Positions 35,063-45,060 are shown, counted from the stretch's first letter. The stretch: 64,000 nt of DNA from Osedax fenrisi (GCA_964019155.1 OZ025240.1:46212354-46276353), one strand, 5' to 3'. The notes: generated by a model not told the origin, from the sequence alone. A program made the numbers and translations.

Positions 35063-37183
35063 TTAAGAAGTGTTTAAATAATGTTTTAGTTTCTTTCTAA
35101 AACAATATAAGGATTGTACCTTCCGTAAGTCATACGGTAGGACGTTCCATATGCGAGGAACATCGGAGGAGAATGCCCGATTACTAAATCCATTGAATAA
35201 AGTATTGCTCTCCAACAGTATTGCATCAGATGTTCGAATCTTCTTCAGTATGCGACGACGTTTCAGTTGAGTATGCAGATAGTCAGGCTTACCTAAGAAT
35301 AAAGATTTATGAGCTAGACAGAGTAAACGATATTTGCATCGCTTTCTAAATAATAGCCATTTAAGATTATGTTGGTGTTCATCTGTTTTCAAATGTTCAC
35401 TACGATTGATATTATAAATAAGGCGTATAGAAGCGCGAATAATTCTATCAATCTTTTTAACCTCTATATTCTTTAAGTCACTAAATAATGATCCGCAATA
35501 ATTAATTCTGGATAATACTAGAGCATTAATAAGTAGTTTAGTAATACGCTTAGAGCAATACTTTCTAATATGTCTAATCCTACGTAGATGAAAGTTAGCT
35601 GATTTTGATATATAATTAATGTGAGCATCAAAAGATAAAGTACTATCGAATATAACTCCACGATTACGAACTGAAGCAGAAGGATGTATAACCCTACCAT
35701 CAATGATTACCGGTGGAAAAGTAGTATATACCCTAGATACATTTAGTAGTTCGGTTTTAGAGGTATTTACTAGTAGATCGTTTCTAAGAAGCCAATTAAT
35801 GATATCAGATGCACATTCCAGAAGTTCCAAATTGGAGTTAAGCGAGTTAACAGGAATTTTAATAATTAGCTGTATATCATCAGCATATATATGGTAGGTA
35901 ATATTAGGAAATTTACTAATAATATTAGATAGAGGACGCAAGTAAATAGAAAACAATAAAGGACCGAGTACTGATCCCTGAGGAACTCCACATAGTATAT
36001 CAATGGGAGGCGAAATATAATCATTCACTTTTACTGAGGAAGTTCGATCGTTAAGAAATGAAGTTAACCAGCTGAGAGACGAACCTTCAATTCCGAGTTC
36101 CTTAATGCGTTCAATAAAAATATTGTGGTTTAAAGTATCAAACGCACTCGAAAGGTCGAGTAGCAATAGTTGCGCACAATGAGAGGAGTCGAGCGATTTA
36201 TAGAGCGTATCAGTAATAATATTTAAAGCAGTTTCAGTGGAATAATGTTTTCTATAAGCACTCTGGTAGGGTTCCATTAAATAGTTATTCTCAAGATAAA
36301 ATATCAATTGTCTACTGACTACACGTTCCATGATTTTACTGATTATCGGAAGTTGGGATATGGGTCTATAGTTCATAAGATCATCAGGATCGAGACAGGA
36401 TTTTTTCAGAATCGGCTTAATAATAGCATATTTTAGAGATTTAGCCATGATCCCATCATTAAGTGATTCCGAAATTAAATTCGAGATAGTAATCGAAAGT
36501 AATAAAACTAAATTTTTAAAGACAACCAAAGGAAGAGGATCAATAGGAGATGTTGAATTGGACATCATAATCAATTTGTGTATTTCAAAAATGGAAGGCA
36601 AGGAAAAACTAGATAATTTACATAACGTTGGTTCAGTGATTTGATGGGCAATCATACTCGGAGGTATCAAAGCGAGTTTAGATTTAATACATTTAGAAAT
36701 ACTAGATAACTTATTATATAAACTAGATACAAAAGAAGAGCACATATTATAGTCGGAAAGTCTATTTGATATGGGATTTAAATTACTACCAAGTATTCTA
36801 TTCACTATTTTGAAAAATTTTTGGGAATTTGAACCACAGGCATTTAGTTTTTGCTCATAGAAATTAGCTTTTTTTGAATAAATTGCTTTCTTATAAGCCA
36901 TCCTTGCCTCCAAGAAAATATACTTATGATAAGAAGATTGATGAATTCTACGCTCAAGTTTCCTTAATGAACGTTTCATTATAGCAAGATGAGAAGAAAA
37001 CCAAGGTGATGAAGTATGTAGAGTGAAGTAACGAGATTTTAAAGGAACTAAGTTATTCAAAGTAGATGAAAGACAGTAATTTAAAAAATCAAACGATATG
37101 TGATCACTGGATAATCTATTCTCAATTTGTAACCCAAGTTCATGATAGTTTAATTTCCTCAACTCCCTATAAAAACTAATGAC
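35063..37183 (-). CDS. L2-type reverse transcriptase (frame-shifted from its endonuclease)
   Basis: Open from just after a TAA at 37,184-37,186 to the stop at 35,063. No ATG opens it: the natural frame should come from the endonuclease upstream, with which it overlaps by about 25 bases in another frame, so a one-base indel near 37,180 has split a single EN-RT protein. Counting from 37,162, the domains are a long N-terminal linker, NYRPISQLPIISKIMERV (264-281), HYSTETA (306-312), LLDLSSAFDTLNHN (334-347), GVPQGSVLGPLLF (392-404), catalytic YADD (426-429), and the C-terminal IWNVLPYDLR characteristic of CR1/L2 proteins. All catalytic blocks are intact. Product: target-primed reverse transcription of its own RNA. 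Confidence 0.88.
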   Translation of the reverse strand, partial: VISFYRELRKLNYHELGLQIENRLSSDHISFDFLNYCLSSTLNNLVPLKSRYFTLHTSSPWFSSHLAIMKRSLRKLERRIHQSSYHKYIFLEARMAYKKAIYSKKANFYEQKLNACGSNSQKFFKIVNRILGSNLNPISNRLSDYNMCSSFVSSLYNKLSSISKCIKSKLALIPPSMIAHQITEPTLCKLSSFSLPSIFEIHKLIMMSNSTSPIDPLPLVVFKNLVLLLSITISNLISESLNDGIMAKSLKYAIIKPILKKSCLDPDDLMNYRPISQLPIISKIMERVVSRQLIFYLENNYLMEPYQSAYRKHYSTETALNIITDTLYKSLDSSHCAQLLLLDLSSAFDTLNHNIFIERIKELGIEGSSLSWLTSFLNDRTSSVKVNDYISPPIDILCGVPQGSVLGPLLFSIYLRPLSNIISKFPNITYHIYADDIQLIIKIPVNSLNSNLELLECASDIINWLLRNDLLVNTSKTELLNVSRVYTTFPPVIIDGRVIHPSASVRNRGVIFDSTLSFDAHINYISKSANFHLRRIRHIRKYCSKRITKLLINALVLSRINYCGSLFSDLKNIEVKKIDRIIRASIRLIYNINRSEHLKTDEHQHNLKWLLFRKRCKYRLLCLAHKSLFLGKPDYLHTQLKRRRILKKIRTSDAILLESNTLFNGFSNRAFSSDVPRIWNVLPYDLRKVQSLYCFRKKLKHYLNTS

Positions 37184-37869
37184 TTAGTTGATACAGGTTT
37201 CCTTAGAGAAATAGATGTATGAATCAGATAATGATCAGTTAAGAGATCATAACGAATACAGGGTGAAATAAACTGAGTATGTGTATCATTAGGAGTAAAA
37301 ATCAGATCAAGAATATTGCCACTTGTGTGAGTAGGACAGGATATATGTTGATGAAGACCAAGGGATTCAGTTAATTGCCCAAATAAGGAATGGGGTTGAG
37401 ACATGGAGTCAAAATGATAATTGAAATCTCCCATACAAATGAATTTAAAAGAGCTAGAATGTAATCCATTATTTATGCAATCAGAGAATTCATCAAAGAA
37501 GATGGAATAATCAGGCCTAGGAGGCCGATAAATAACTATAATACGAAGTATATCGAAAGGGAAATTAAATGTGCAAGATAAGCAATCACTATAAGAAAAA
37601 GTAACAGAAGAAATGGAAGGCGTTGGTAAGTCCATATGAATTAAGATACCAACGCCTCCCCCACGATAATAATTATGAGGTTGGAGATTAAGATTATAAC
37701 CCGCCTCGCAGCACAATGAGAATATATCCGTATCATCAATGCTAATCCAGGTTTCAGTGATCCCAATAATAGAGATAGGTTTAATTTTTAGATAGGCAAG
37801 GAGTAGTACACTATTAGAGCGAAGAGATCGAATATTAATAAGGGAAATGCTAATTACATCAGATAACAT
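37159..37869 (-). CDS. L2-type endonuclease
   Basis: ATG at 37,869, 236 codons to TGA at 37,159-37,161. Motifs of the apurinic-like endonuclease are in order: NIRSL (12-16), TETW (38-41, catalytic Glu), RGGGVGIL (69-76), YRPP (114-117), GDFN (147-150, catalytic Asp/Asn) and LTDHY (210-214, catalytic His). The last residues after the TDH block are where a frameshift cuts it from the reverse transcriptase. The start lies 6 bases after the stop of the preceding ORF, an arrangement compatible with termination-reinitiation. Confidence 0.85.
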   Translation of the reverse strand: MLSDVISISLINIRSLRSNSVLLLAYLKIKPISIIGITETWISIDDTDIFSLCCEAGYNLNLQPHNYYRGGGVGILIHMDLPTPSISSVTFSYSDCLSCTFNFPFDILRIIVIYRPPRPDYSIFFDEFSDCINNGLHSSSFKFICMGDFNYHFDSMSQPHSLFGQLTESLGLHQHISCPTHTSGNILDLIFTPNDTHTQFISPCIRYDLLTDHYLIHTSISLRKPVSTKSLVFIGS

Positions 37870-37875
37870 ACATAG

Positions 37876-38070
37876 TCACTTTTTATTAGACTCAGTCTCA
37901 GATTTTGATTTTGAAAAAGCCGCAAAAGATATCTTCCATGCGGATATTTCCTCTTGCGTAGGGTTATATTTATCAGATATCCAGTCAATCTTATCATTGA
38001 TAGTTCTTCTTAACTCATAACAATTAGTTATTTTATTAAACACCGATTTGAGGGACTTAATGGAACCTGA

Positions 38071-38072
<2 letters not shown>
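37876..38072 (-). CDS. C-terminal remnant of L2 ORF1
   Basis: 65 codons upstream of and almost touching the endonuclease start, ending SKSKSETESNKK then TGA at 37,876. Lys/Ser-rich; the segment NPTQEEISAWKISFAAF is preserved but no domain is recognised. The frame runs upstream into (TA)n as Tyr-Ile repeats, which are microsatellite and not part of the protein. ORF1 of such elements normally encodes a nucleic-acid-binding chaperone; here only its tail survives because the element is 5'-truncated or interrupted at 38,073. Confidence 0.6.

Positions 38073-38121
<49 letters not shown>
38073..38121. repeat. (TA)n at the 5' junction of the L2 element
   Basis: About 49 bp of TA. With 34,855-34,888 it makes the element appear inserted within one TA tract bordered by ATTCC and GGAAT. 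Confidence 0.95.
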
Positions 38122-38123
<2 letters not shown>

Positions 38124-38444
38124 AATAATCAAATCTATCAATGTAGTCCATGATTTTTTCATTTAAATATTAGCGCTATAAATAAATATGTATTATTTAT
38201 GTTTTTTATTTAAAATAAATATATATATATGTGGTGATGAATTCATTGATATAATTTAACAACTTAGTAAATATCATATTTATTTAGTATATTTGATACG
38301 AATTAAATATTAAAAGTAATCAAAATATAATAATATTAGTGAATAAATAACATGTTACATCATGGCCCATAGATTAATATTATAAATATTACTTCAGTTA
38401 ATGAATAAATATGAAATATATAAATATAAAATTTAAAATATCTA

Positions 38445-38671
38445 AATAATATTGATAATATTGGAATATATACATATAATATATATAATACATACATATA
38501 TATATATACATATAATGATATTCGATTAATTAATATATATATATATATATATATTTATTAATAATAATATTGATAATATTGGAATATATACATATAATAT
38601 ATATAATACATACATATATATACATATAATGATATTCGATTAATTAATATATATATATATATATATATTTA
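38445..38671. repeat. 118-bp tandem duplication
   Basis: Two units starting AATAATATTGATAATATTGG at 38,445 and 38,563, nearly identical and ending in GATATTCGATTAATTAA(TA)n. Confidence 0.9.
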
Positions 38672-38884
38672 TTTTGATTTATATTAATATATATATATAT
38701 ATTAATATTAATAAATATTATATATATTTATTTATAATATAAAAACAAATAGTAATGTTAATAACTATAGATAATATATTGATTAATAATAACTAAAATT
38801 TCACTAGAAAACTTGCGAGGGGTAATTTCTACACTTCCCGAATAACCGAATACATTGAATCAGGTTTGTTCCCGGGTTTGTTCT

Positions 38885-38925
38885 ATATGAAGTCACGTGA
38901 CGCATGTTAAATAACACGTGATCAC
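38885..38925. promoter_or_regulatory. Paired E-boxes
   Basis: GTCACGTGAC (E-box 38,894-38,899) and ACACGTGATC (38,915-38,920), 21 bp apart. Role unknown. Confidence 0.3.
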
Positions 38926-39457
38926 TATTGTACAACGTTATAGCGTGTACAGCATAACAATAATGTATGCAATATATTAGTATTGTATATATACATAGTA
39001 TACTATATAAATAGTATATATATATATAGTATACTATTTACGATATCGATAACTATAATGTATACATAGTGTTTACACATATATATAATAACCCAAATTG
39101 TAATATTAAACCATTAATTTAAAAAAAATTAAATCATATATTTATCATATTTATTCTCAACACTTTATGAACTGCTTCTTTTATAATCATGTTTCATTAT
39201 CATCACGATGCTACTTGAACTATCGTTAGACCATCCCAACCATACATGGGGTTACCCGTATAATATATTATACGTGTCTTCTAATATGGGTCGTGATGTT
39301 ATCGAGGAAGTTATTAATGTATTAATAATTGTCATGTATACATCTAGATTCTAACTATCGCGAGTTTATCCAATGTCAAAAAACCTTGAATCCATCCACA
39401 CGCACGACGTGTGTTTCTCTCCCCCCTCCCCACCCCCAATTGTGATCAAATCTTACA

Positions 39458-39510
39458 AACCTAATAACCTAATAAAAATTACCTAATAAACCTAATAAAC
39501 CTAATAACCC
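39458..39510. repeat. AAACCTAATA short tandem repeat
   Basis: About five imperfect 10-bp units. Confidence 0.7.
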
Positions 39511-39826
39511 AACTCAGAATGTATAATTAATTCGCTGACCATTTTTTTATATATAAATCATTTTATTCAAAATGTGTATTCTATCTCCTTGATAACTTTA
39601 TATTATATTTAGCCGTAATTAAGGTAATTTGTTGAGGTAATTTAATAAACATCATTTAATCTAAAAATGTATGTCTATGCTGAATGCATATGAATCACAA
39701 ATGTATCTTTCAATATTATTTAAATAACCTTAATATAAAGGTTTGATATCTCTAAAATCGACTGAGCTTCTATATAAACCTTTAGTGATTAATTTACAGA
39801 ACAGATTATTATTCATTTCTTAATCG

Positions 39827-39829
<3 letters not shown>

Positions 39830-39861
<32 letters not shown>
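39830..39861. repeat. (TA)n microsatellite
   Basis: About 32 bp of TA. Confidence 0.9.
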
Positions 39862-39864
<3 letters not shown>

Positions 39865-40098
39865 TCATATCCCTTTTTATAGAATTTGCAGGAATTAATA
39901 TATATATATATATATATATATTATTGTGTATTCAAATAAGTATGCTATTAATTATGTGGTAAAGTAAGTAGCGACACCTATACAAATATAAAATCGAAGT
40001 TTATATGTTACCTACATATAGGTGGCGCTACGCTACGTGTGGCTGTACAGTATTTCAAGTTAAATATAATACGCGAATATATTATAGATAATTATCTA
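39862..40098. repeat. Dispersed repeat with TATAGGTGGCGCTAC, copy 1
   Basis: Shares with 43,468-43,722 the blocks TTAATTCATATCCCTT, GGAATTAATATA(TA)n, TTGTGTATTCAAATAA, AGCGACACCTATACAAATAT, AAATCGAAGTTTATAT, TATAGGTGGCGCTAC and AATATAATACGCGAATATAT. No coding capacity; element type unknown. Confidence 0.8.
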
Positions 40099-40112
40099 TA
40101 TTATAATATATC

Positions 40113-40116
<4 letters not shown>

Positions 40117-40202
<86 letters not shown>
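40117..40202. repeat. (TA)n microsatellite
   Basis: About 86 bp of TA with one TATTATA interruption. Confidence 0.95.
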
Positions 40203-40207
<5 letters not shown>

Positions 40208-40802
40208 TCTATGATATAGGGGAGGGAAGGGAGTAGTGGCCGATAATTAATATGCCTCAGAAGATTTCTAATATATCGATAAATACTGAATTTTATGCTC
40301 TTATTTTTTTGAATTCACTAGAAATCATATAGTTCTAGAATACTTTGATTTCACTTTTATATATAAGGTGTTTAACCTAATAATATAAACGTTTGATTAG
40401 GCATTCAAAAAATCACTCAAATAAGGCAATGCCGTATACGACCACTACTATAGTAGTGGTCGCTAGCACCAAAAAAGGCGATAGGTGTCTCGTAATGTAT
40501 TCGATTTATATTTTTTTAATTATGAAAATTTAAATAATTATATTTATGATGCATACGCACCTTATTTGATTCAATGATTTAATTATATATACACATACTC
40601 TTACACATAAATAAGCATAAATATATATAATCAAGTTTTTTGTCAAAATTTGACAAAAAATGATTATATAATAAAGTAGTTAGAGTAATTAATTAATTAT
40701 TTTAAAAAAAATGTCTATATATTATAGATATTTTGATTATCTAAATATTGTATATAGAACTTTGTAATACAAATAGTGATGTAAAATTTCAAATACTTGG
40801 TT

Positions 40803-40916
40803 GTTCTCGAGAACTTCAAATCTTAAAATGTTGTTCTCGAGAACTTCAAATCTTTAAAAAAATATCAAGTTCTCGAGAACTTCAAATCTCTCATATTTAG
40901 GTATGTTCTCGAGAAC
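40803..40916. repeat. Four GTTCTCGAGAAC palindromes
   Basis: Exact 12-bp palindrome followed by TTCAAATCT at 40,803, 40,833, 40,869 and 40,905 (spacings 30, 36, 36). Probably a protein-binding array of the element. Confidence 0.85.
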
Positions 40917-41046
40917 TTCAAATCTTTTAATAATATTTTAAAATACGTTAACGAAGAAAAAAATTAGATATTAATTAATTAATTATTATTAATAATAATA
41001 AATAAATTAATAAATAATGATTATTAATTAAATTAATTATTAATTA

Positions 41047-41262
41047 TAATAATTAATAAATAATTATAATAATTAATAAATAATTATAATAATTAATAAA
41101 TAATTATAATAATTAATAAATAATTATATTAATTAATAAATAATTATAATAATTAATAAATAATTATAATAATTAATAAATAATTATAATAATTAATAAA
41201 TAATTATAATAATTAATAAATAATTATAATAATTAATAAATAATTATAATATTTAATAAATA
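41047..41262. repeat. 20-bp AT-only tandem array
   Basis: About 11 units of AATTAATAAATAATTATAAT inside the hAT-like element, grading into looser AATTAAT repeats up to 41,430. Confidence 0.9.
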
Positions 41263-41609
41263 ATTATTATTAATTAATAATAATAATAATTAATTTATAA
41301 ATAATTATTAATTATAATAAAATAATTAATAATTATTAAAATAATATATATTTAATTATTATTAATTAATAATAATAATTGATAAATAATTATTAATTAA
41401 TAAATTATAATGGAATAATTAACAATACATAATTATTAATTACTTGAATTATTGAATACGTTACTATTCTAATAATCATATATAGCTATATAAACCTATA
41501 TAGTAATTGAAAACCTATTTAGTAAAGTTGTAAGAGGAATCCTATATACTATATACACCACAGCTTTATATAGAAGGCTAAATATAAATATTATATTTAG
41601 ACTATATAT

Positions 41610-41611
<2 letters not shown>

Positions 41612-41641
<30 letters not shown>
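41612..41641. repeat. (TA)n microsatellite
   Basis: About 30 bp of TA inside the hAT-like element. Confidence 0.9.
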
Positions 41642-41642
<1 letters not shown>

Positions 41643-42576
41643 ATAGTGTCAAATATTTATTCAATATGTACTTGTAGACAAATATAGTTTTAAACGGTTT
41701 ATGAATTAACATTTTTATATATTAGTACAGAGTAGGTACGATATGAAGAATATACGTAATAATTTTTAAATATTGTTATTAATGTATAATAAATAAAGGA
41801 CACGGTGTCATTGATACCATTATTCTATTTTAAATATATTATCATATAGGTGGCATAACTGATGATCGAATTAATAGTATCTATACAGTTTAATAGATAT
41901 TTTAAAATAGTTGAAAGAAACTGATTACATAATTATGTTAATCGATCATTACCCGAACAATTACCCGACATGATACCCGAACCGAAACTAAATTTAAAAT
42001 AAAGATTTGAGACCATCAAATCTTTCCAAATACCCGAAAATGTAAGATTTGAACCGAACCGAAAAAAAAAGATTTGAGATTTGATATTTGAGATTTGAAA
42101 TTTTACAGCACTACTTTGTATCCTATCAAGCACCATTTAAGCGTTAATTAAAACGGCCACTACTAAGTCCTTGGACACTACCCCTACCCTCCCCTAAGTA
42201 TATAATATCTTTCGAGCATAGCATGTATATACAATAATATATATTATTGCTCTAATATTTTTAAAACCTATTGCACCTATCCTTGGTAAATACTTACAAC
42301 CTAAATGTATAATATCTTAATAATGTATCGTTGGATACGAATGTATATACTACTATTATAATACTATTATTGGTGGTTTAATAAATGTAAAGCTCAACTA
42401 AGCCAATGTTATAGATATAATATATATATTCATTCCATGTACCATTCCATTTTCATTTTAAGATATACGATGATTTATTTTTAAATAACTTACCTTAAAT
42501 AGTTTAAATATATTAAATGTTATACTGTTGTGCAGTTTAACCCATATACCATGGTAGTAATGTGTATAAACAATTC

Positions 42577-42583
<7 letters not shown>

Positions 42584-42612
<29 letters not shown>
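42584..42612. repeat. (TA)n at the 5' edge of a SINE
   Basis: About 29 bp of TA directly before the tRNA-like head. Confidence 0.9.
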
Positions 42613-42613
<1 letters not shown>

Positions 42614-42940
42614 CTGCCTATATGGCTCAGTTGGATAAGGCGCCAGACACAAGCAGTATGACACGGGTTCGATCCTCGTCCGGACCATTAATTAATTTTA
42701 TAAAATGGGTCTAAAATATTATTTAGAAGTGATCTTAATTGTGTATCAATAAATATTCGTCTCTCGCTAAAACCATGTATTCCTTAATTAACATGAGAGA
42801 GGTTTCGAATGTACATTAAAGCAATATATGGTTATAATTGAAAACTTCATTTAAGTTCCTGAATGAGAGGGGACGACAAGATGGGATGAAAGGACTCCAC
42901 CAAATGATATAACAAATACAATACAAAAAAATATATATAT
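42613..42940 (+). mobile_element. tRNA-headed SINE (most complete copy)
   Basis: The head contains a perfect RNA polymerase III A box TGGCTCAGTTGG (42,623-42,634) and B box GGTTCGATCC (42,666-42,675), a T-arm ACGGGTTCGATCCTCGT and CCGGACCA at 42,680-42,687. The 5' strand of the acceptor stem does not pair with it and the anticodon loop lacks U33, so this is a tRNA-derived head and not a working tRNA gene. A body of about 100 bp and a conserved 3' domain (AACTTCATTTAAGTTCCTGA...GGGATGAAAGGACTCCACCA) follow, then an AACAAATAC-type tail. The 3' domain recurs at 47.2, 48.8 and 50.0 kb. Confidence 0.8.
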
Positions 42941-42944
42941 ATAA

Positions 42945-43123
42945 TATATTATTAAATTGTAATCCTTCCACAACCACTTCCCACGACTTCTCCCTGGGTC
43001 AATCCTACCTCAATATATCATCTCTTAAATTCATTAATTATGCATTCAGCTATATTTCTCAATTATGGCGGTCACTAATCTGATATATCCTATCACATCA
43101 GTATTCATTACTTACAAATTACA

Positions 43124-43125
<2 letters not shown>
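42945..43125. other. Short unassigned stretch
   Basis: No feature supported between the SINE and the next (TA)n. Confidence 0.4.

Positions 43126-43191
<66 letters not shown>
43126..43191. repeat. (TA)n microsatellite
   Basis: About 66 bp of TA. Confidence 0.95.
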
Positions 43192-43194
<3 letters not shown>

Positions 43195-43368
43195 TGTAAT
43201 TATACTTATCTGATCCGTCAATGTTATTCAGATTTATTATATTGGTCTGGTTATATGTATATATATATATTTAAATAGATACAATATAGCCTATGACATA
43301 AACCTACAACGTATACATATATGTCCTATATATATATGTCAACTAATATATATCTCCAAATTATATTC

Positions 43369-43374
<6 letters not shown>

Positions 43375-43438
<64 letters not shown>
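43375..43438. repeat. (TA)n microsatellite
   Basis: About 64 bp of TA. Confidence 0.95.
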
Positions 43439-43440
<2 letters not shown>

Positions 43441-43467
43441 TGTATACGTTATACTAGAAATGAAATT

Positions 43468-43519
43468 ATTACATATTAATTCATATCCCTTATAACTGTA
43501 TTTGAAGGAATTAATATAT

Positions 43520-43571
<52 letters not shown>

Positions 43572-43722
43572 GTGTATTCAAATAATGATGATATTAATTA
43601 TGTGGTGATGTAAGTAGCGACACCTATACAAATATAAAATCGAAGTTTATATTTTACATACCTATAGGTGGCGCTACAGTATTTCAAATTAAATATAATA
43701 CGCGAATATATTATATTCTATA
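43468..43722. repeat. Dispersed repeat with TATAGGTGGCGCTAC, copy 2
   Basis: Counterpart of 39,862-40,098 in the same orientation. Its internal (TA)n (43,513-43,568) is longer. Confidence 0.8.
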
Positions 43723-43930
43723 TATATACATACATACACATACATACGTAACAATACGCATACATACATACATACACTTTTAAAATTTACATGTATACAT
43801 ACAAATATTATATAGCTGAATTCTGATATATTATTGGATATTTATTTATATTAACATAACAATAATTTACTTAATTAATACAAATCTATATTTATTTTTT
43901 TTAATATATTTGTAAAATTATTAATTAATG

Positions 43931-43933
<3 letters not shown>

Positions 43934-43972
<39 letters not shown>
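43934..43972. repeat. (TA)n microsatellite
   Basis: About 39 bp of TA. Confidence 0.95.
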
Positions 43973-43974
<2 letters not shown>

Positions 43975-43977
<3 letters not shown>

Positions 43978-44755
43978 AATAATTATTATTTGATAATATT
44001 TTTATTATAATATATTAAATACACATATATATAATAACATATTGCAATATTAGTATTACTATTAGTATTATATTTTAAGTATAACAATTATATGTTTAAA
44101 TAAAATATTAAATATAGACTTGTTAACATGTCTAATAGAAATTGTCTATATTAGAATTATAATGAATAATACATATTATAATTATGATCATACATATATG
44201 TATTATACCTATAGGTAATATTATTATAATATAAAAACGTAGGCTCATTAAATATACTACTGTAAATGCGATACATATCAGAACGACATATCATACTTGG
44301 CATGTCCTTGACTTACATAATTATTCAAGTGCGTGATTTAATTTCTAATAATAATACGCCATAGAAATCTACCGCCACGCCTATTGTTGTGGCAACCATA
44401 ACAATATCAATATCAACAACAATAATAATAATAAGCATGGTTGAAATGCGTAAGCGATTTCACACCTTTCTAATTTCAATAGAGAATAGTTCAAAGTATT
44501 CCACACACTATTGTTAGTCGATTGTCAACAATAATAATACTAGTGGTTATTATTGATAGATTTCTATATTTATTGATTAAATATAATATAATAATTGTGC
44601 ATCTATAGATCGACTTACATAGCTATGTCCTTGCTATAACTGTCAGTTTATATTATACAATGACATCTACAAATAATATAATTGAAATAATAATTTATTA
44701 TAATGAATAAATTATAATATAATCATATATATATTTATGTATAATTATATATATA

Positions 44756-44760
<5 letters not shown>
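43975..44760. other. AT-rich DNA, no gene seen
   Basis: Contains one ACCTATAGGT palindrome and a slightly GC-richer CGCCATAGAAATCTACCGCCACGCC spot near 44.36 kb; nothing coding supported. Confidence 0.45.
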
Positions 44761-44763
<3 letters not shown>

Positions 44764-44806
<43 letters not shown>

Positions 44807-44819
44807 TTATATATATATA

Positions 44820-44851
<32 letters not shown>
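44764..44851. repeat. (TA)n tract with TTTAT interruptions
   Basis: About 88 bp of TA broken twice. Confidence 0.95.
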
Positions 44852-44856
<5 letters not shown>

Positions 44857-44877
44857 TTAATTACATTATTTGTAAAT

Positions 44878-45060
44878 TTCATTGTCCCTTGCGCGTTTCA
44901 ATTTCAAACGCATTATGCAAATAAGCGATGCAAATTGAAGGGATGTCAATTGTAACGATCTCTGGGGACAAGGTCACCGGGGTGATATCCAATGTCAAAG
45001 CTCTCACGTTTCGGTGATCGTTGTCAAAGCATTCTAAATTCCCTATTGACAATTTACGTA
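44878..45060. other. GC-richer island, possible exon, strand uncertain
   Basis: The minus strand is open for 96 codons ending at a TGA (44,878-44,880). The part after a possible acceptor (GGGAATTTAG) reads CFDNDHRNVRALTLDITPV and so on to EIETRKGQ, with an ATTAAA-type signal shortly downstream. The plus strand also has a short frame (MQIEGMSIVTISGDKVTGVI). Composition suggests coding or constrained sequence, but I cannot choose the strand or name a product. Confidence 0.3.

Larger units (their letters stand above)
34889..38072 (-). mobile_element. Nearly intact CR1/L2-type retrotransposon inside (TA)n
   Basis: Minus-strand element of 3.18 kb. Its 3' end is a short tandem of ATTCA (three units) touching (TA)n at 34,855-34,888; its 5' edge touches (TA)n at 38,073-38,121. 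It contains the end of a first ORF, an endonuclease frame and a reverse-transcriptase frame separated by one frameshift, and a 174-bp 3' UTR. The ATTCAATTCAATT tail and ...GTTTAAATAAAC 3' UTR match the relic at 60,013. Confidence 0.9.
38122..39829. other. AT-rich DNA with duplications, no gene
   Basis: Holds a 118-bp tandem duplication, a pair of E-boxes and an AACCTAAT-type repeat (listed separately). A slightly GC-richer piece at 38,800-38,960 and another at 39,360-39,440 gave no supported exon. Confidence 0.5.
40774..42113. mobile_element. hAT-like non-autonomous element
   Basis: The left end TAGTGATGTAAAATTTCAAA and the right end TAGTGCTGTAAAATTTCAAA (inverted) are near-identical. Subterminal TCAAATCT words face AGATTTGA words on the other side, and ACCCGA/ACCGAA repeats lie at 41,950-42,060. 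CTTTGTAA (40,760-40,767) and CTTTGTAT (42,114-42,121) could be the 8-bp target duplication, with six extra bases at the left junction. These traits suggest hAT, but no transposase is present. Nested in the element at 40,219-42,194. Confidence 0.65.
40219..42194. mobile_element. TA-flanked TIR element, GTAGTGGCCG family, with a nested insertion
   Basis: The ends GGGGAGGGAAGGGAGTAGTG and, inverted, GGGGAGGGTAGGGGTAGTG are flanked by TA. The repeated word GTAGTGG(C/T)CG is at the left end, at 40,429-40,470 (as an inverted pair CGACCACTAC/GTAGTGGTCG) and at the right end (CGGCCACTAC, 42,153-42,162). The layout matches the other GGGG-ended elements but the word differs. A separate 1.34-kb element (40,774-42,113) has inserted, leaving about 640 bp of this one. 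No protein encoded. Confidence 0.7.

Noticed and set aside
35518..36644. Short open frames overlapping the L2 reverse transcriptase on either strand
   Set aside because: No motifs; the main frame has all reverse-transcriptase blocks.
37876..38151. Protein starting MDYIDRFDYS with a Tyr-Ile tract
   Set aside because: The N-terminal half is flank plus (TA)n microsatellite; only codons from 38,072 downwards belong to the retrotransposon ORF1.
39458..39510. Telomere-like repeat
   Set aside because: CCTAATAAA units are not a known telomeric repeat and the tract is only about 50 bp.
42613..42687. Functional tRNA gene
   Set aside because: A and B boxes are perfect, but the acceptor 5' strand does not pair with CCGGACC and the anticodon loop is abnormal. 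A conserved SINE body follows.
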